Assembly (NCBI GenBank): GCA_013373375.1
Contig: JABXHY010000011.1
Location: 24,323 to 88,322, forward strand
From: Gammaproteobacteria bacterium
GTDB lineage: Bacteria > Pseudomonadota > Gammaproteobacteria > Enterobacterales > Kangiellaceae
Length of the DNA: 64,000 nucleotides
Reading direction: 5' to 3'
How positions within the stretch are numbered: the first letter of the stretch is position 1; every line of letters begins with the position of its first letter. Under the pieces are notes generated by a model that was not told the origin of the DNA, ran no database searches, and saw nothing but the letters and a program-made list of their open reading frames with translations. A program made the translations under genes and the position numbers. Shown piece after piece: positions 63,907-64,000 of the stretch.

Positions 63907-64000
63907 CCCGACGTTGAGAAAGCAACGTCACTTAATCAAGGCAAGTTCCTGATTAAAAGCTCTTTAACAATATAGATGAAGTAATCTGTGTGGGCACTCA
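63907..64000 (+). ncRNA. rRNA operon leader with boxA (16S gene lies just past the edge)
   Basis: A 7-bp hairpin (GACGTTG at 63910-63916, CAACGTC at 63923-63929) and a second stem (TTAATCA at 63932-63938, TGATTAA at 63950-63956) precede boxA GCTCTTTAACA at 63959-63969. The last bases, TCTGTGTGGGCACTCA, match the classic pre-16S leader of E. coli. The 16S rRNA gene itself is not in the window. Confidence 0.88.

Overview
The window looks like a chromosomal segment of a moderately AT-rich, probably marine gammaproteobacterium. The core block leuS-lptE-holA-nadD-rsfS-rlmH-mrdA-mrdB-mltB-rlpA-dacA-ybeD-lipB-lipA has the gammaproteobacterial order. The hdfR-like/maoP pair, erpA, an anmK/M23 endopeptidase pair, tyrS and a classical rRNA leader at the right edge agree with this. 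The gene style (TPR-sulfotransferase, several 2-oxoglutarate oxygenases, S9 and DUF885 peptidases, TolB-like regulators) resembles Kangiellaceae or Oceanospirillales-like bacteria, but the genus is only a guess. There is no sign of a prophage, insertion sequence, CRISPR array or plasmid.

Layout. 1-6557: accessory cluster of a Sel1/TPR fragment, a TPR-sulfotransferase, three distinct Fe(II)/2-oxoglutarate oxygenase-type proteins and a secreted S9 peptidase. 6651-7334: a DUF218-like membrane protein. 7507-21805: the housekeeping block for leucyl-tRNA synthesis, LPS assembly, replication clamp loading, NAD synthesis, ribosome silencing and 23S rRNA methylation, the rod elongation machinery and lipoate synthesis, closed by a strong terminator. 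21906-28018: mostly membrane proteins (DUF3667, DedA, DUF1853, BPSS1780-like, MscS). 28448-33360: a CadC-like transmembrane regulator with a TolB-like propeller, small secreted proteins, and an HdfR-like regulator and MaoP separated by a small secreted protein. 33357-36381: rimB, an M14 deacylase-like gene, rimK and yajQ. 36547-42023: DUF885 lipoprotein, diguanylate cyclase, aldehyde dehydrogenase and an atypical SDR. 42325-47069: hemL, pyrB, hemJ and a ClC protein. 47284-53470: a DUF6776-like coiled-coil protein, bactofilin, a (AATC)n microsatellite, erpA, anmK, an M23 peptidase and tyrS.

54095-61552 is the most unusual part. Three tandem genes encode paralogous secreted proteins that share C-x2-C-x12-H, C-x8-C and a C-terminal C-x5/6-C pair. 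A decayed fourth copy follows, in which the second Cys of the CxxC is a TGA stop. Next comes a giant hybrid two-component sensor/AraC regulator of the Reg_prop/Y_Y_Y type. I do not recognise the CxxC family, so it is the best candidate here for something undescribed.

61663-64000: a small conserved protein, a cyclophilin with a C-terminal membrane/Arg sorting-like tail, a lipoprotein, and two tandem strong promoters with a boxA leader that must lead into a 16S rRNA gene just beyond the window.
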